Of a stretch of 64,000 bases of DNA, positions 10,537-22,263 are shown piece by piece. The notes beneath the pieces were generated by a model. That model searched no databases. It was given only the letters and a program-made list of their open reading frames with translations, and was not told the origin of the DNA. The DNA is from Agrostemma githago (Eukaryota > Streptophyta > Magnoliopsida > Caryophyllales > Caryophyllaceae). Every line of letters starts with the position of its first letter. The first letter of the stretch is position 1. The position numbers were made by a program, and so were the translations under genes. The stretch is taken from positions 34,952,647-35,016,646 of the forward strand of contig OY288257.1 in NCBI GenBank assembly GCA_958450325.1. Reading direction: 5' to 3'.

Positions 10537-13041
10537 AAGGAGAGAAATCAGTGCCACAATCCTCACAAGATCAGAATGCTCTGTTAATGCAATCACGTAA
10601 CATTGAGTCTACTATATCTGGTTCCCACAGTACTAAGCTCAATGCGATAAGTTCTAATGGAGGACACCATCACAATATTAAGCGCAATCCACAAGTAAGT
10701 ACTAATGTCACACACCCTGTAAATATAGATGCCTCACAAAATATTGAAACATCGTCAATAATGCTTGGAGAAAAGAATTCTGATATTGTGAAAGACAAAC
10801 CTAGGGGTGGATTGCCTGAAGTGACGCCATTTAAACCAAAACGACGTACTTTGATACCCGATTGGCCTGATGATGTTAAATTTGACGAGAACGATAATGT
10901 TCTGATGAGAGGTAATCTTTGCCATCTGGATGATAGTTCTATTTATAATGCTTTCACTTAAATAATATTTAAGTTGTTTATACTAGATTGAGTTTTTTGG
11001 TATTAAATAACTATACTTGTGCTAATTACAACTAAGGATGGAAAATATGAGATGATTAGTGACTTAAATAATATTTAAGTTGTTTATACTAGATTGAGTT
11101 TTTTGCTATTAAAATACTATACTTGTGCTAATTACAACTAAGGATGGAAAACATGAGATGATTAGTGACTCTATTCAACCTCATCATATATGGCATTCCA
11201 AAGGTGAAAAGTACTACGTGACCTTTAATGAGTTTTACCAGCCTATAAAGAAGGGAGGCCATATTCTCGTAAGGTTTATCGAAGATGTAGCAAAACAAGA
11301 GAAATATTGTCCGATTAGAGTAACAAATTGGCATCATGTCCCCGTACAATACAAGTTTGAGATCATTAAGCTAATCCGAGTACGTTCTTATCTTCATACT
11401 TATTTTCTACTGGTTCATCTTGTTGAGTTACTTACTAATTCTACTGATTCCGATGTACGTTTGGCAGAATGTTCAGTACCCATTAGTCATATCTTTTTAA
11501 AAAATGATCAGGGCTCTTATAACGTACAGCAGCATATCATGTGAATTTGTTTACTTGATACACCATTATTAAAGATGCAGTAGCATTTTGAATTTGTTAC
11601 ACCATTATTAAAGAAGCAGCAACATTTTGAATTTGGCACACCACTATTAAAGAAGAAGCAGCATTTTGAATTTGTTACTACTCCCATAAACAATTACTAA
11701 AGATGTTATTAATAGGTTTAAATTAAAAAAACCAGTAGCATGTAAGGTGAAGATGTTACTACTTGATACACTTCATTACAACATCACTTGATATTTGTAG
11801 GACCATTTTGTCATACCTGATGGCGATGTTTACAACAAAGGAATTCTCAAGCGTACGGGTAAGAGTTTGAGACAATATAAACATTCTCTTAAGATGTCAT
11901 ATTTTAAACCGGCTTCAAAGACAAAAGAGCAAATCTACGAAGCTGTACCCGGTGGTCATCTCCGTGACGGTTGGATTCAGTTGGTCGATTATTGGTATTC
12001 AGATAAAGGAAAGGTATGTTATATATTCAACAATAGTAAAGTAGGGTTGTGTCAATATAATGACTTATACTTCTATATTTATCGTAGACATTTGCTGACC
12101 GCGGGAAAGAAGCACGTTCTACCCAATATCATGTTCATGTTACAGGAGCTACAAGCTATGCTAATATACGAGCAGATTTTGTAAATTTTCTCCCACTATA
12201 TCATAAATTTTATAATGATGAATGGATAAAAATGCAAAGCTTGTTGAGCTAAATTGTTATTGTGGTACACTGATGAACAGGAGGATAAGAATTCAAGGGA
12301 GTCTAGTGTATTAGAGATGTTTAGGAGTACTCATCGAAGGAAAGATGGGACATTTGTGAAAAACACTTTGACGGAAAAGTTTTTGGTAAATATTGGAACG
12401 TTTTTGTTGTTCATTTTGCTAACTGTTTAATTAATTAGTAGACGGTGTCTTAAGCGAACTTGGTTATATTTGTAGGATGATGCTGATGCCAACCTTGATA
12501 TACATAAGACCACTTACCCATCAAGTGAGAAGTCTCAAGTGGAAATTGAGGATGAAATTTTCAACAAACTTATGTATGGAGATGATACACCAAAACGATC
12601 ACTTGGTTATGGATATGGTGTCAAACGAAGGGATGTATTTGGACTGAATTCTATGCTAAGGAAAGAAGGAATCAATGTTGAATCTAACAATGGTAGTTTG
12701 GCTATACAAAAAATGGAAAAGGAACTAGCGGATTTGAAAGATGAGAACGAGAAAGTGGTGGGGGATCATGAAGTTATGAAAACAAAGCTTGATGAGAGTA
12801 ATTTCTTAATTAAAAAAAATGACAACCCAATTTGGGCAAATCCTAGATGTTTTAAGCACGAGAAAAGCACCAAGTGAATTCTTAGACATGGCGAAAAAGG
12901 TTTTACAAACAACGGTATGTACTAATAAATGTTATTACGTTTTTTTTTATTTTACTGATTTTTTTACTTACCAAATAATTTATATTTTATGCTTTTTCTA
13001 TGTAGGTATCAGAAACAAGTGGCTTTGTTCCTTCTAAATGA
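10537..13041 (+). pseudogene. TNPA-like (Transposase_24 family) gene of CACTA-1
   Basis: Spliced plus-strand gene; no clear start codon, open from about 10537 to 10961. Well-supported exons are about 11143-11379, 11801-12013 (HFVIPDGDVYNKGILKRTG), 12088-12179 (TFADRGKEARSTQYHVHVTG), 12281-12385, 12476-12914 and 13006-13041, each bordered by GT and AG. The family binds CACTA subterminal repeats and assists excision. The 11801-12179 exons carry the signature of the plant Ptta/En/Spm family (YWYSDKGK spliced to the next exon). One extra A in an A-run near 12815 shifts the last large exon; the alternative frame then continues cleanly (QFGQILDVLSTRKAPSEF) to the stop at 13039. A 106-bp duplication overlaps the start of the 11143 exon. 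Confidence 0.75.
10955..11165 (+). repeat. 106-bp tandem duplication across an exon border
   Basis: The block from cttaaataatatttaag to ggatggaaaa-atgagatg occurs twice, with 'aaggatgg' at 11034 and 11140. It duplicates the 3' end of an intron and the start of the next exon of the TNPA-like gene, giving two candidate acceptors. Confidence 0.85.
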
Positions 13042-13439
13042 GATGATGTTTTTTTGGTTCCTTCCACAAATTTTTTGGTCCCTTCAAGCGGTTGAAATTT
13101 GTGAAAGAACAAAACTAATTATTTAGCTTCGGCAATTAGTAGACATATCATTATATTATTATAGATGTTTCTTTTCCTTTATAAGAACTTGATTTGTATT
13201 TTTTTTGTTTTAGTTAACAAGACGATGAGTTTGAGAATAAATATTTGGGATTTGATTTTTGTTTATAGATTCGTGATTATTAAGCCGTTATTATTATATA
13301 TGCACGAGATTCTTTTTTGGCTTAATTATTGCTTTAATTTGTTGTCATGTTAATTGGATTGTGGTTTAATCCCTTCATATATTAATTACACTGCATCATC
13401 TCTCGACATTTAAAATTCTTATTGAATTGACGCGTTAAA

Positions 13440-14039
13440 TCCCCCCGGTCGGGTTATTTAGTTTCAATAGCTACCTCTTGACGCTGTTGAGTGTCACTAT
13501 TCACTTTGCTGTATTATAATATTGACGCTTTAAAATGTCTTGAACTGACAATAAGTTATATATGTATTGACGCTTTTAAGTGTCATGACTGATAATATCT
13601 TATATTATTGACGTTTCTTAGTGTCAAGAACTTTGCAATGTGTTATACTATTGACACCAATAAGCAACAATAAATGATAAGATGTTATATTATTGACGCT
13701 TTAAACTGCCGCAAACTAGCACAACCATAAGAGATGACGACGCCAAAAAATATGTGTGACGTATAAAACCGTCGACAACATTTACTTACGACGCATAAAA
13801 CCGTCGCCATTACTAAAGATGAAACCTTTTTCGCTAAGAATTTTCAACGAAATAAAGCGTCAATAACGAAAGCTCGACGCAAACAAGTGACGAAGTCTGT
13901 GACATAAAAAAGCGTCAATAAATACTGACGGCGAAAATACTGACGCTTTAGCCAAGCGTCGAGAAATTATTTTGCGACGCTTTTTTCCGTCGATAAACAC
14001 TTAAAAAAGCGTCAGTAAAACACGGAGTTTGTTGTAGTG
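13440..14039. repeat. CACTA-1 right subterminal repeat region
   Basis: Dense short repeats in both orientations of (t)attgacgctttaaa-gtgtc and gacgctttttt-cgtc words up to the terminus. A smaller set lies at 6650-6730 by the left end. In CACTA elements such arrays are the binding sites of the TNPA-type protein. Confidence 0.8.
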
Positions 14040-14717
14040 ACATCTCAAAAATAAGACTTTTACCGACTATTACCGTGAAGAGCCTACCAAAGGACCGAGT
14101 CCCTAGGAAGGATGATAGCGGTAATGGTCGGTCTTCCCTCATTTTGCAATCTCATTCACCTTTTTACTTGGACTAGTTAAGCGGTTTTGGGCATGGGACG
14201 ACCCTCTTGGCTCATCGCTAAAGGGGGCGGGGTCTCACTTACCTACAGTGTCGACTAACACCGTGGTTCATCCTTTTTCCATCCCGCCGATCGTCCCGTA
14301 GTACGTTCTTAGAAGGTTAGGAGGACCTAGGTAAGTTATCAACATTTTTATTGCTTTGTCATCATAATATTAGGGTTTAGTTCATTTCGATTTGTATGAT
14401 TAGCTTGGGAACGTTATCAATTGCCTTGAGTCCTAAACCGGTGCTTCTTTCACCACTTTTTTGAGGGAAGCGGTATTTGTTTTCTTTTGGGTGCAACCGA
14501 TTATTTGTTTGTTTGTATGTTTGTTTGTCTATGTGTTTTGTGTCCGGTTGCATCCACAGTTTTGTCGCAAGACCTTACTTGCCTTGCGGAGAACACTTTT
14601 CCTCTAAGTGTACTCGCGTGAGTTGAAAGGGCGTAGGGTGCGCTAATACCCACTCGGCTAGTTTAGTAGTTAGTTTGTGCTTACTCAAGGGCGAGTAAGG
14701 GTTAAGTGTGGGGGAGT
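14040..14717 (+). other. Athila-like element A1/A2: 3' untranslated region
   Basis: Second copy of the conserved pre-LTR region; it aligns with 3740-4418 and 20052-20735 and ends in the polypurine tract (14708-14717). It belongs to the internal region interrupted by CACTA-1. Confidence 0.85.
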
Positions 14718-16252
14718 TGATAAGTGTAGTTTGTAGTGCCTAATTTGTTGTGTTTTGGTCCCGTTTTCCTTGTGGAATCGCTTCTTGGGAGCGGTTTATG
14801 GGTTACTTATGCTTCCTTTAGTTCGTTTTAGGTTTCCGGGACCATTCATGAAGAATTGGAACAACTCCGACTCGTTTCATAAACTTTTGGAGAGAACGAG
14901 GAGAAGGAACGATCACTCGACGCCTTGGATTCGATCCCGAGACCTTGGGACCCATTCCCGAGCCCCTTAGGCTCGATCCCGAGTCCCGAAAATCGATGAG
15001 AAACCCATGAAAGGCAAGGAGGGACCTTAAAGATCATATTGGAGGCCTACAAGACTCATCCCCGACGGGAAGGACCTCATCTCGTCCGGGATGAGGTGCA
15101 CAAATGCGATAGCTTCTGTCCTGGGTCCATCCTGACTGGGACCACCTCATCCCGACCGGGACCACCTCATCCCGACCGGGATGAGCCCATTTCAGACCCG
15201 CGCTTCATCTTTTTGTCTCCTTACTCATTGTAACCCTATATATACCCTTCCTCTTGTATTCTTGAGGGATGTTCTTGATTACCCACTAAACCCTAGCATA
15301 GTTTAGCATACATTAGCATAGATTAGTGTAGATTAGCTCTTAGTTAATCGTTAATCTTAGTTTAATCCTTGTATTAAGGGAATTCTTCAAGATCTCCACC
15401 AAGATTGACAACCTTGGGTGATTGTTTTGGATTTTTCTTATTAATGCAAGTTTCAATCTTTCATCCTCTTGTTAGTAGGTATAATCTTCTTATTCCTTTC
15501 TCTTAATCTTGTTTATTCATCCAATTTTTAATCTTTGTTCATTGTATTGTTCATAGTTCATTGTTTTCATTAGTTTCATAATGAATGTTTTGATTCTTAT
15601 GTTAGTTTCTCTTGTTAGTGTTAGTTTTAGCATAGATATGTTTGAGTAGACTCTTTCAAGGGTGATTGGTTTTGATTTTGGATGATTAGGGTGAGATGGG
15701 TGGTATTAGATGTTGTTTTTGTTGTTTCCCATTTACCTTACACTCCACATGTTCGATGAAATGCTTGTGAGAGTAGAGACGATCAATCCTTGTTCTTCTT
15801 GCATATTCTCTTGTATGTATGTGTTTGGTTGGTTGGTTTGGTTCCCTCATTACGTAGCGAGAGCCCGATGAGGACGACCCCTAGGCCGATTACGTAGCGA
15901 GAGCCTGATCGGTAGAATCTAGGCTACGAAAGCATCTAGTGACCCCGTCTTTCCCCTTTTTGCCTCCTTTGCATCCATGAACCCGACCTAACCCTAGTTT
16001 TCCTTTTATCATTATCCTCGCTTCCCTTAGTCTTTAGTTACTTGTTTTGTCTTCCTTTTCCGTGTTTTAGACCTAGCCTAGTCCGTAGCCTTCCCCTAGT
16101 TTAGCTCGTCTCGAACCTAGTTCTAGACCGTAGCACCCATTAGTCTAAACGCATTTCCGTCCCTGTGGATCGACCCGACTTGCCCTAGCTACCCTAGTTA
16201 GGTTAGTTGGTTATTATTTGACGGCGGGATCCACGACAAATCCCACCCATCA
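14718..16252 (+). repeat. Athila-like LTR 2 (1,535 bp)
   Basis: TGATAAGTGTAG...CCCATCA, nearly identical to LTR 1 and LTR 3. The palindrome cluster at 15055-15185 has one extra TCCCGACCGGGA-type unit compared with LTR 1, and a CTATATATAC TATA-like box follows at 15236-15245. Confidence 0.9.
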
Positions 16253-16255
16253 AAT

Positions 16256-16273
16256 TGGCGCCGTTGCCGGGGA
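16256..16273 (+). other. Primer-binding site of A2
   Basis: TGGCGCCGTTGCCGGGGA, 3 bp after the LTR. This is the Asp-tRNA-type site commonly seen in Athila-lineage elements. Confidence 0.85.
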
Positions 16274-16458
16274 CGGCGTAGTTTTGACTTTTGTTTGCTT
16301 AGTTTTCAACTTTGTTCTTGACTTTTGTGTTCTCTTCTCCTTGTGTATCTCCGTTCTACTTCTTGTGTGCTATTCTCTCTTCCTAGTGCCTCAAAAGCAC
16401 TAGGCTACTAACGTTTTCTCAAGTGCTTCTAGTTCATCCTAGGTATCGAAGCAACGTT

Positions 16459-17745
16459 ATGGAAATGGCACGTCCTAGCTTCCATCAATCGTCACAGAGC
16501 AACTATGGGGCAAATGGCCAAGTCCCAAAATTTCACCAACCATATCAACCTCATCAACAATCTTACGAACGCCCTCCTTATGGTTATCATGAAAGTTGTC
16601 AAGGATCACTCCAACATCCTAACAACTACCAAACACCCTCACATAACCCACAACCAAAAATTCCCGACTTTGAGACTTATCAAATGTTGGTCCAAATGCA
16701 AAAGAGTCAACAAGAGGCGATAATGCTATTGCAAAAGGGTCAACATGATATGATGATTTTAATGCAAAAGAGTCAACAAGTGATGATGACTCACATACAA
16801 GGGGTTGAAGAGGAGCTCAAGGCCCAAATAGAGGTGCAAGATGCTCGCATCAATGCACTCATGGCTCGTATCACGATGTTGGCCACTCGAGCTCCACGAC
16901 TTGTTGAGGAAGGTTCATTTGAGCATGAAGGTCGGGTGTCTCCACAAGAATGTCAACCCAATCGTGAAGCTACAAATGAAGAAGAGGGGGTCAATCAAGA
17001 GATCATTGTTGAGTGTTGCTTGGATGGTGAAGATATGGGAAGAATAGAGGAAGTTGAAGCTTCAAGGGTCGACAATGAGGAAGGGTATGAGCATGATTCT
17101 CAAGGTAACTCTTGGGTAGCCAATGTATTGGCTATTAAATTGGATTTGTTCGATTTTCTTCGTGATGAACCGGATCTTGACATTCCAAGGCCAAGTGAAG
17201 AGATAACCCCTCAAGACCATATTGACAAAGTGAGTGAAAAGGAGCGTAATACTTGGGAGAAAGAAGTAGATACCTTGGAACTTGCCTTGTATGGGAAATT
17301 GGAGGAGCCTAAAGCCTCCAATGAAGAAAACTTGATGCCTTCTCCTCCTCTATCCCACTCGATTTTTAGTCCCTTGTCTTGTGAGACGGTTGATGAAGAG
17401 GATCCTTGTCGGGCGGTGGAAGAGAATCCTACTCTCGACCCCGTAGAAGAAGCAACACCCCTAGGGTGTGATCTCCCACATCATAACACCGAGCATGACT
17501 CTAGACCACTATACCTACCGGATGGTCATAAGAGTCGTTGCTATGTTAGTTCAAAAGACCCGGAAGATCACGAGAACCCCAAGCATAATGAAGATGATTG
17601 CTTCTCAACTCCGACTTGGAAGCTCTTGAAAGTGGCTAGGCTTGGCCATGTGAGCTTAAATGAAGATGTTGCTAGAGCATTTGACTTACTCCTTCGAGCG
17701 CTTGATGGGTATGGAGGTGTATTTGGTGAGAGTAGCTTAGTGTAA
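16459..17745 (+). CDS. Gag-position ORF of the non-autonomous Athila-like element
   Basis: Intact frame of 428 codons from the first ATG (MEMARPSF); the open frame upstream to 16423 has only a GTG. Residues 1-80 are rich in Gln, Asn, Pro, His and Tyr. About 84-150 is a methionine/glutamine-rich helical, probably coiled-coil segment containing two QKSQQ repeats. The remainder is strongly acidic. I see no canonical Retrotrans_gag domain, no CCHC zinc knuckle and no protease motif. By position it replaces gag, and self-association through the helical part is a plausible role, but the function is unknown. The frame has stayed open while the sister copy at 6142 has a nonsense change. Confidence 0.7.
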   Translation: MEMARPSFHQSSQSNYGANGQVPKFHQPYQPHQQSYERPPYGYHESCQGSLQHPNNYQTPSHNPQPKIPDFETYQMLVQMQKSQQEAIMLLQKGQHDMMILMQKSQQVMMTHIQGVEEELKAQIEVQDARINALMARITMLATRAPRLVEEGSFEHEGRVSPQECQPNREATNEEEGVNQEIIVECCLDGEDMGRIEEVEASRVDNEEGYEHDSQGNSWVANVLAIKLDLFDFLRDEPDLDIPRPSEEITPQDHIDKVSEKERNTWEKEVDTLELALYGKLEEPKASNEENLMPSPPLSHSIFSPLSCETVDEEDPCRAVEENPTLDPVEEATPLGCDLPHHNTEHDSRPLYLPDGHKSRCYVSSKDPEDHENPKHNEDDCFSTPTWKLLKVARLGHVSLNEDVARAFDLLLRALDGYGGVFGESSLV

Positions 17746-20735
17746 ATATCTTTTCCCTTTTCTTTTGTGCTTGTATTTGTGTTTTTTTTTTGTTTGTTGG
17801 ATATTTTGATTTTTTGGATTGTTAGATTTTGTGAAATCCTTGTACTTTGGTATTTTGATGAGCGATGTGAGGGAGGGATTTTGATGAATGCTTTGAGCTT
17901 GTTTGTTAGGTGTGGAGTGAAGATGAAGTCTCGAGGAGAATGGTTGTGGATAGAGCTTGGACTTTGAGTTAGGAAGTCGGTTTTTGAAGCTTTGGATAAG
18001 CTTTTGGGGTCATGGGAGTCATGAAGACCCTTCTCGGCCGAGAAGGAGGCTTCCCGACCGGGAAGGATGTGCCATCCCGACCGAGAAGGAGCCATCCCGA
18101 TCGGGATGAGGGTGCAAAAATTGGAGCTTTCTGTGGAGCCATCCCGACCGGGACGAGGGCTTCCCGACCGGGACCATCCATCCCGACCGGGATGGTCCCC
18201 TTCTCCTCTTTTGGCCTCTTCTTCATTATGTGAGCTCAGCCTACCACTTTATACCCCCTCCCAACCTCCCTACTTACCCTTGCACCTATCATACGACCTT
18301 ATACCTCATATACATGCCCTCACCTCATTCTCTCTTCACTTTACACCGAGATTCACATCAAATCCTACCCCCTCATACCATTACTACCTCTACCATGCGG
18401 TTTTATCAAGTTTGAAGCGGGATGACAATGACGAAGACAAGCAAAGTACCTATATTGATCTATGAGACGATGGAGCGAGTGAGTTGCTAACCTATTGGTA
18501 CGGCAACTATCCTTTCTTTTCCGTTTTTAATTTTATCGCTTGTTTTCCTTTGTGTTTGTTCCCTTCCCCTTGTACACTTTTGTTTCATGGTGTCATGGTG
18601 GCCTTCGAGGCCTTGGTAGTTATTGCTCCCGACTCTCGATGACATGACTACATCGAGAGTCATTTCAAAATCCAAATTTACAAGTTTTTCACCCTTTTTG
18701 TAGGATTTAGTCGGATTTAGGCGGAATCCGGGCTAGGTGACTTGATTACACCTAGTCCTCCCCTCCCATTTCCTTTTATTTCCTTCTTTTTATTTTCTTC
18801 CCCCATCCATATCTTTTCTCGTCTCGGCCCATGGTGACTTGACTACACCCCGGCCGGACACATTCTACCCTTTCTTCACTTTTATCTTTGATTTTTAGCT
18901 TTATTTTCGTATTTTCGTATTTTCTTTTCTTTTGTCTCTCCGCACACTACGATCGAGCATGAGGACATTGCTCGGTTTAAGTGTGGGGGAGAGTTATTCT
19001 AGCGTAGTTAGCTTTATTTTTGTAGTTTTTCGAAAAATATTTAAAAAACCCTAAAAATTTGAAAAATTTCACTAAAATCAAAAAGATTTTCTTTGTGTGT
19101 TTCCCTTTTGTGTCGTTTTGTCGTATTTTTGTTTTGTGTGCGTGTTTTGCCTCCCTTCTCCCTTATAGGTTGCCTAATCACCGTTAGCTTTGGAGAGCTC
19201 TCAAGACATCCGGTAACATCTCTTCACCCCTTTTCCCTCTTTGTTCCTTGTGGAGTTTGGAGGAGATATGTGAAGTTGTGTGCTCGGGTGGATCTTTGTG
19301 CTTATTCGTGGTTGATTGGTGACTTGTTTGGAAGTTCGGGGTGGTGTTTGTTCTATTTGTGTGTTTGTTTTGTTACCTTTTGTCTCTTTTTCTTTCGTTT
19401 TCGTCGTGTCTCTGTTTTGTGTTGTGTAGTTGTGTCTTTTGTGTAAAAAGGTTTTCGAAAACCCGGTTTTGAGGCTAGTGTGCAAGTGTTTACTTTCCCT
19501 TTCTAGTGGTATAAACCGAGTCTTGGACTTTAGTCTAGTAGAATGACCCTAAATCAATAGTTTCGTTGGTCCTTTACCTTGAGTCCACCTAGCTTACTAG
19601 GGATTTACTATGGGATTTGCATTTTGACCATTATGACCACCCACGGTGTGAAAAGGCCTTGGTTGCCGAGTCCCGTCCCTTAGGTGACCATGTTTGGGAT
19701 TGTTTGATTAGTCCAAGTTCTCCACCTTTTTGTGAGTATGAAGGGAAGACGTCGTCCCGATATACCCATTTCCCTACCTCCTACACATATCCACACAATA
19801 AAGTTGCAAATTTGTTGAAATCTCTCTTTCTTAGTTGCAAAGAAATGCCTACAACTGGAATCTAGCCAAAAGGGCAAAGAAAAGAAAAAGAAAGGAAAAG
19901 AAAGAAAGAAAGAAAAGATTGAAGAAAAAAGAAAAGGCACAAAAAGCCAAGAAAAAGAAAATAGAAAAGAAGAAAAAGAAATGGCATAGCAAAACAAAGC
20001 AAAAATGCAAAAGAAAGAAAAATGTCAAAAGAAAACCGTCTCACAAAAAGAATCCCCACATCTCAAAAATAAGCCTTTTACCGACTATTACCATGAAGAG
20101 CCTACCAAAGGACCGAGTCCCTAGGAAGGATGATAGCGGTAATGGTCGGTCTTCCCTCATTTTGCAATCTCATTCACCTTTTTACTTGGACTAGTTAAGC
20201 GGTTTTGGGCATGGGACGACCCTCTTGGCTCATCGCTAAAGGGGGCGGGGTCTCACTTACCTACAGTGTCGACTAACATCGTGGTTCATCTTTTTTCCAT
20301 CCTGCCAATCGTCCCGTAGTACGTTCTTTGAAGGTTAGGAAGACCTAGGTAAGTTATCAACATTTTTATTGCTTTGTCGTCATACTATTAGGGTTTAGTT
20401 CATTTCGATTTGTATGATTAGCTTGGGAACGTTATCACTTGCCTTGAGTCCTAAACCGGTGCTTCTTTCACCGCTTGTTTGAGGGAAGCGGTACTTGTTT
20501 TCTTTTGGGTGCAACCGATTATTTGTTTGTTTGTATGTTTGTTTGTCTATGTGTTTTGTGTCCGGTTGCATCCACAGTTTTGTCGAAAGACCTTACTTGC
20601 CTTGCAGAGTACACTTTTCCTTTAAGTGTACTCACGTGAGTTGAAAGGGTGTAGGGTGCGCTAATACCCACTCGGCTAGTTTAGTAGTTAGTTTGTGCTT
20701 ACTCGAGGGCGAGTAAGGGTTAAGTGTGGGGGAGT
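17746..20735 (+). other. A2 non-coding 3' region
   Basis: No gene. It contains a palindrome array (18030-18200), a polypurine-like TAAGTGTGGGGGAG (18978-18992) far upstream of the real one, an A/G-rich tract (about 19866-19990) and the conserved pre-LTR block with the polypurine tract ending at 20735. The small open frames here are low-complexity and not supported. Confidence 0.75.
18030..18200. repeat. Array of perfect 12-16 bp palindromes
   Basis: At least seven self-complementary or near-palindromic words in 170 bp, including CTTCTCGGCCGAGAAG, TTCCCGACCGGGAA, ATCCCGATCGGGAT and repeated ATCCCGACCGGGA(T/C). The variants keep the dyad by compensating changes. The same word family is in the LTR promoters of this element. 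Confidence 0.8.
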
Positions 20736-22263
20736 TGATAAGTGTAGTTTGTAGTGCCTAATTTGTTGTGTTTTGGTCCCGTTTTCCTTGTGGAATCGCT
20801 TCTTGGGAGCGGTTTATGGGTTACTTATGCTTCCTTTAGTTCGTTTTAGGTTCCCGGGACCATTCATGAAGAATTGGAACGATTCCGACTCGTTTCATAC
20901 ACTTTTGGAGCCAACGAGGAGAAGGAACGATCACTCGATGCCTTGGATTCGATCCCGAGACCTTAGGACCCATTCCCGAGCCCCTTAGGCTCAATCCCGA
21001 ATCCCGGAAATTGATGAGAAACCCATGAGAGGCAAGGAGGGACCTTAAAGATCATATTGGAGGCCTACAAGACTCATCTCCAACGGGAAGGACCTCATCC
21101 CGTCCGGGATGAGGTGCACAAATGCGATAGCTTCTGTCCTGGGTCCATCCCGACCGGGACCACCTCATCCCGACCGGGATGAGCCCAGTTCAGACCCACG
21201 CTTCATCTTTTCTTCTCCTTACTCATTGTAACCCTATATATACCCTTCCTCTTGTATTCTTGAGGAATGTTCTTGATTACCCACTAAACCCTAGCATAGT
21301 TTAGCATAGATTAGCATAGATTAGTGTAGGTTAGCTCTTATTTAATCGTTAATCTTAGTTTAATCCTTGTATTAAGGGAATTCTTCAAGATCTCCACCAA
21401 GATTGACAACCTTGGGTGATTGTTTTGGGGTTTTCTTATTAATGCATGTTTCAATCTTTCATCCTCTTGTTAGTAGGTATAATCTTCTTATTCCTTTCTC
21501 TTAATCTTGTTTATTCATCCAAGTTTTAATCTTTGTTCATTGTATTGTTCATAGTTCATTGTTTTCATTAGTTTCATAATGAATGTTTTGATTCTTATGT
21601 TAGTTTCTCTTGTTAGTGTTAGTTTTAGCATAGATATGTTTGAGTAGACTCTTGCTAGGGTTATTAGGGTGATAGGTTGTGATTGTGGACGATTAGGGTG
21701 AGATGGGTGGGATTAGATGTTGTTTTTATTGTTTCCCATTTACCTTGCACTCTACATGTTCGATGAAATGCTTGTGAGACTCGAGACGATCAATCCTTGT
21801 TTTTCTTGCATATTCTCTTGTATGTATGTGTTTGGTTGGATGGTTTGGTTCCCTCATTACGTAGCGAGAGCCCGATGAGGACGACCCATAGGCCGATTAC
21901 GTAGCGAGAGCCCGATCGGTAGCGACCCCTAGGCTACGAAAGCATGCTAGTGACCCCGTCTTTCCCCTTTTTGCCTCCTTTGCATCCATGAACCCGACCT
22001 AACCCTAGTTTTTCTTTTATCGTTATCCTCGCTTCCCTTAGTCTTTAGTTACATGTTTTGTCTTCCTTTTCCGTGTTTTAGACCTAGCCTAGTCCGTAGC
22101 CTCCCCCTAGTTTAGCTCGTCTCGAACCTAGTCCTAGACCGTAGCAGCCATTAGTCTAAACGCATTTCCGTCCCTGTGGATCGACCCGACTTGCCCTAGC
22201 TACCCTAGTTAGGTTAGTTGGTTATTATTTGACGGCGGGATCCACGACAAATCCCACCCATCA
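20736..22263 (+). repeat. Athila-like LTR 3 (1,528 bp)
   Basis: 3' LTR of A2: TGATAAGTGTAG...CCCATCA followed at once by unrelated segment H DNA, so this is a true element end. Palindrome cluster at about 21080-21183 and TATA-like CTATATATAC near 21233. Confidence 0.9.

Larger units (their letters stand above)
6627..14039 (+). mobile_element. CACTA-1: En/Spm-type transposon, 7.4 kb
   Basis: Starts CACTACAACAAATCC and ends GGAGTTTGTTGTAGTG, inverted copies of the CACTA terminal motif. Just inside both ends are many inverted and direct copies of tattgacgcttt/agtgtc words, the subterminal repeats bound by TNPA-type proteins. Inside, on the plus strand, are a broken tnp2 gene and a TNPA-like gene. 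The 3-bp flanks (TCT left, ACA right) do not match, and the host sequence on the two sides is not contiguous: left is gag, right is the 3' untranslated region. So a deletion of about 3.1 kb of host accompanied or followed insertion. Confidence 0.9.
14718..22263 (+). mobile_element. Athila-like non-autonomous retrotransposon A2, complete
   Basis: Two LTRs of about 1.53 kb (14718-16252 and 20736-22263), an intact primer-binding site, one 428-residue ORF and a 3 kb non-coding 3' region ending in a polypurine tract. There is no protease, reverse transcriptase, RNase H or integrase anywhere in it. This is the layout of non-autonomous LTR elements that keep only a gag-position gene. The right-hand flank is segment H (gtaac at 22264), and the left flank is the previous copy, so no paired target duplication can be read. 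Confidence 0.85.

Noticed and set aside
18030..18200. CRISPR-like regularly spaced palindromic repeats
   Set aside because: Eukaryotic LTR-element DNA, irregular spacing, no conserved spacers and no Cas genes.
19680..20194. Lys-rich plus frame and Phe/Ser-rich minus frame
   Set aside because: Both are translations of the A/G-rich tract in the Athila-like 3' region, repeated at 3625-3720.
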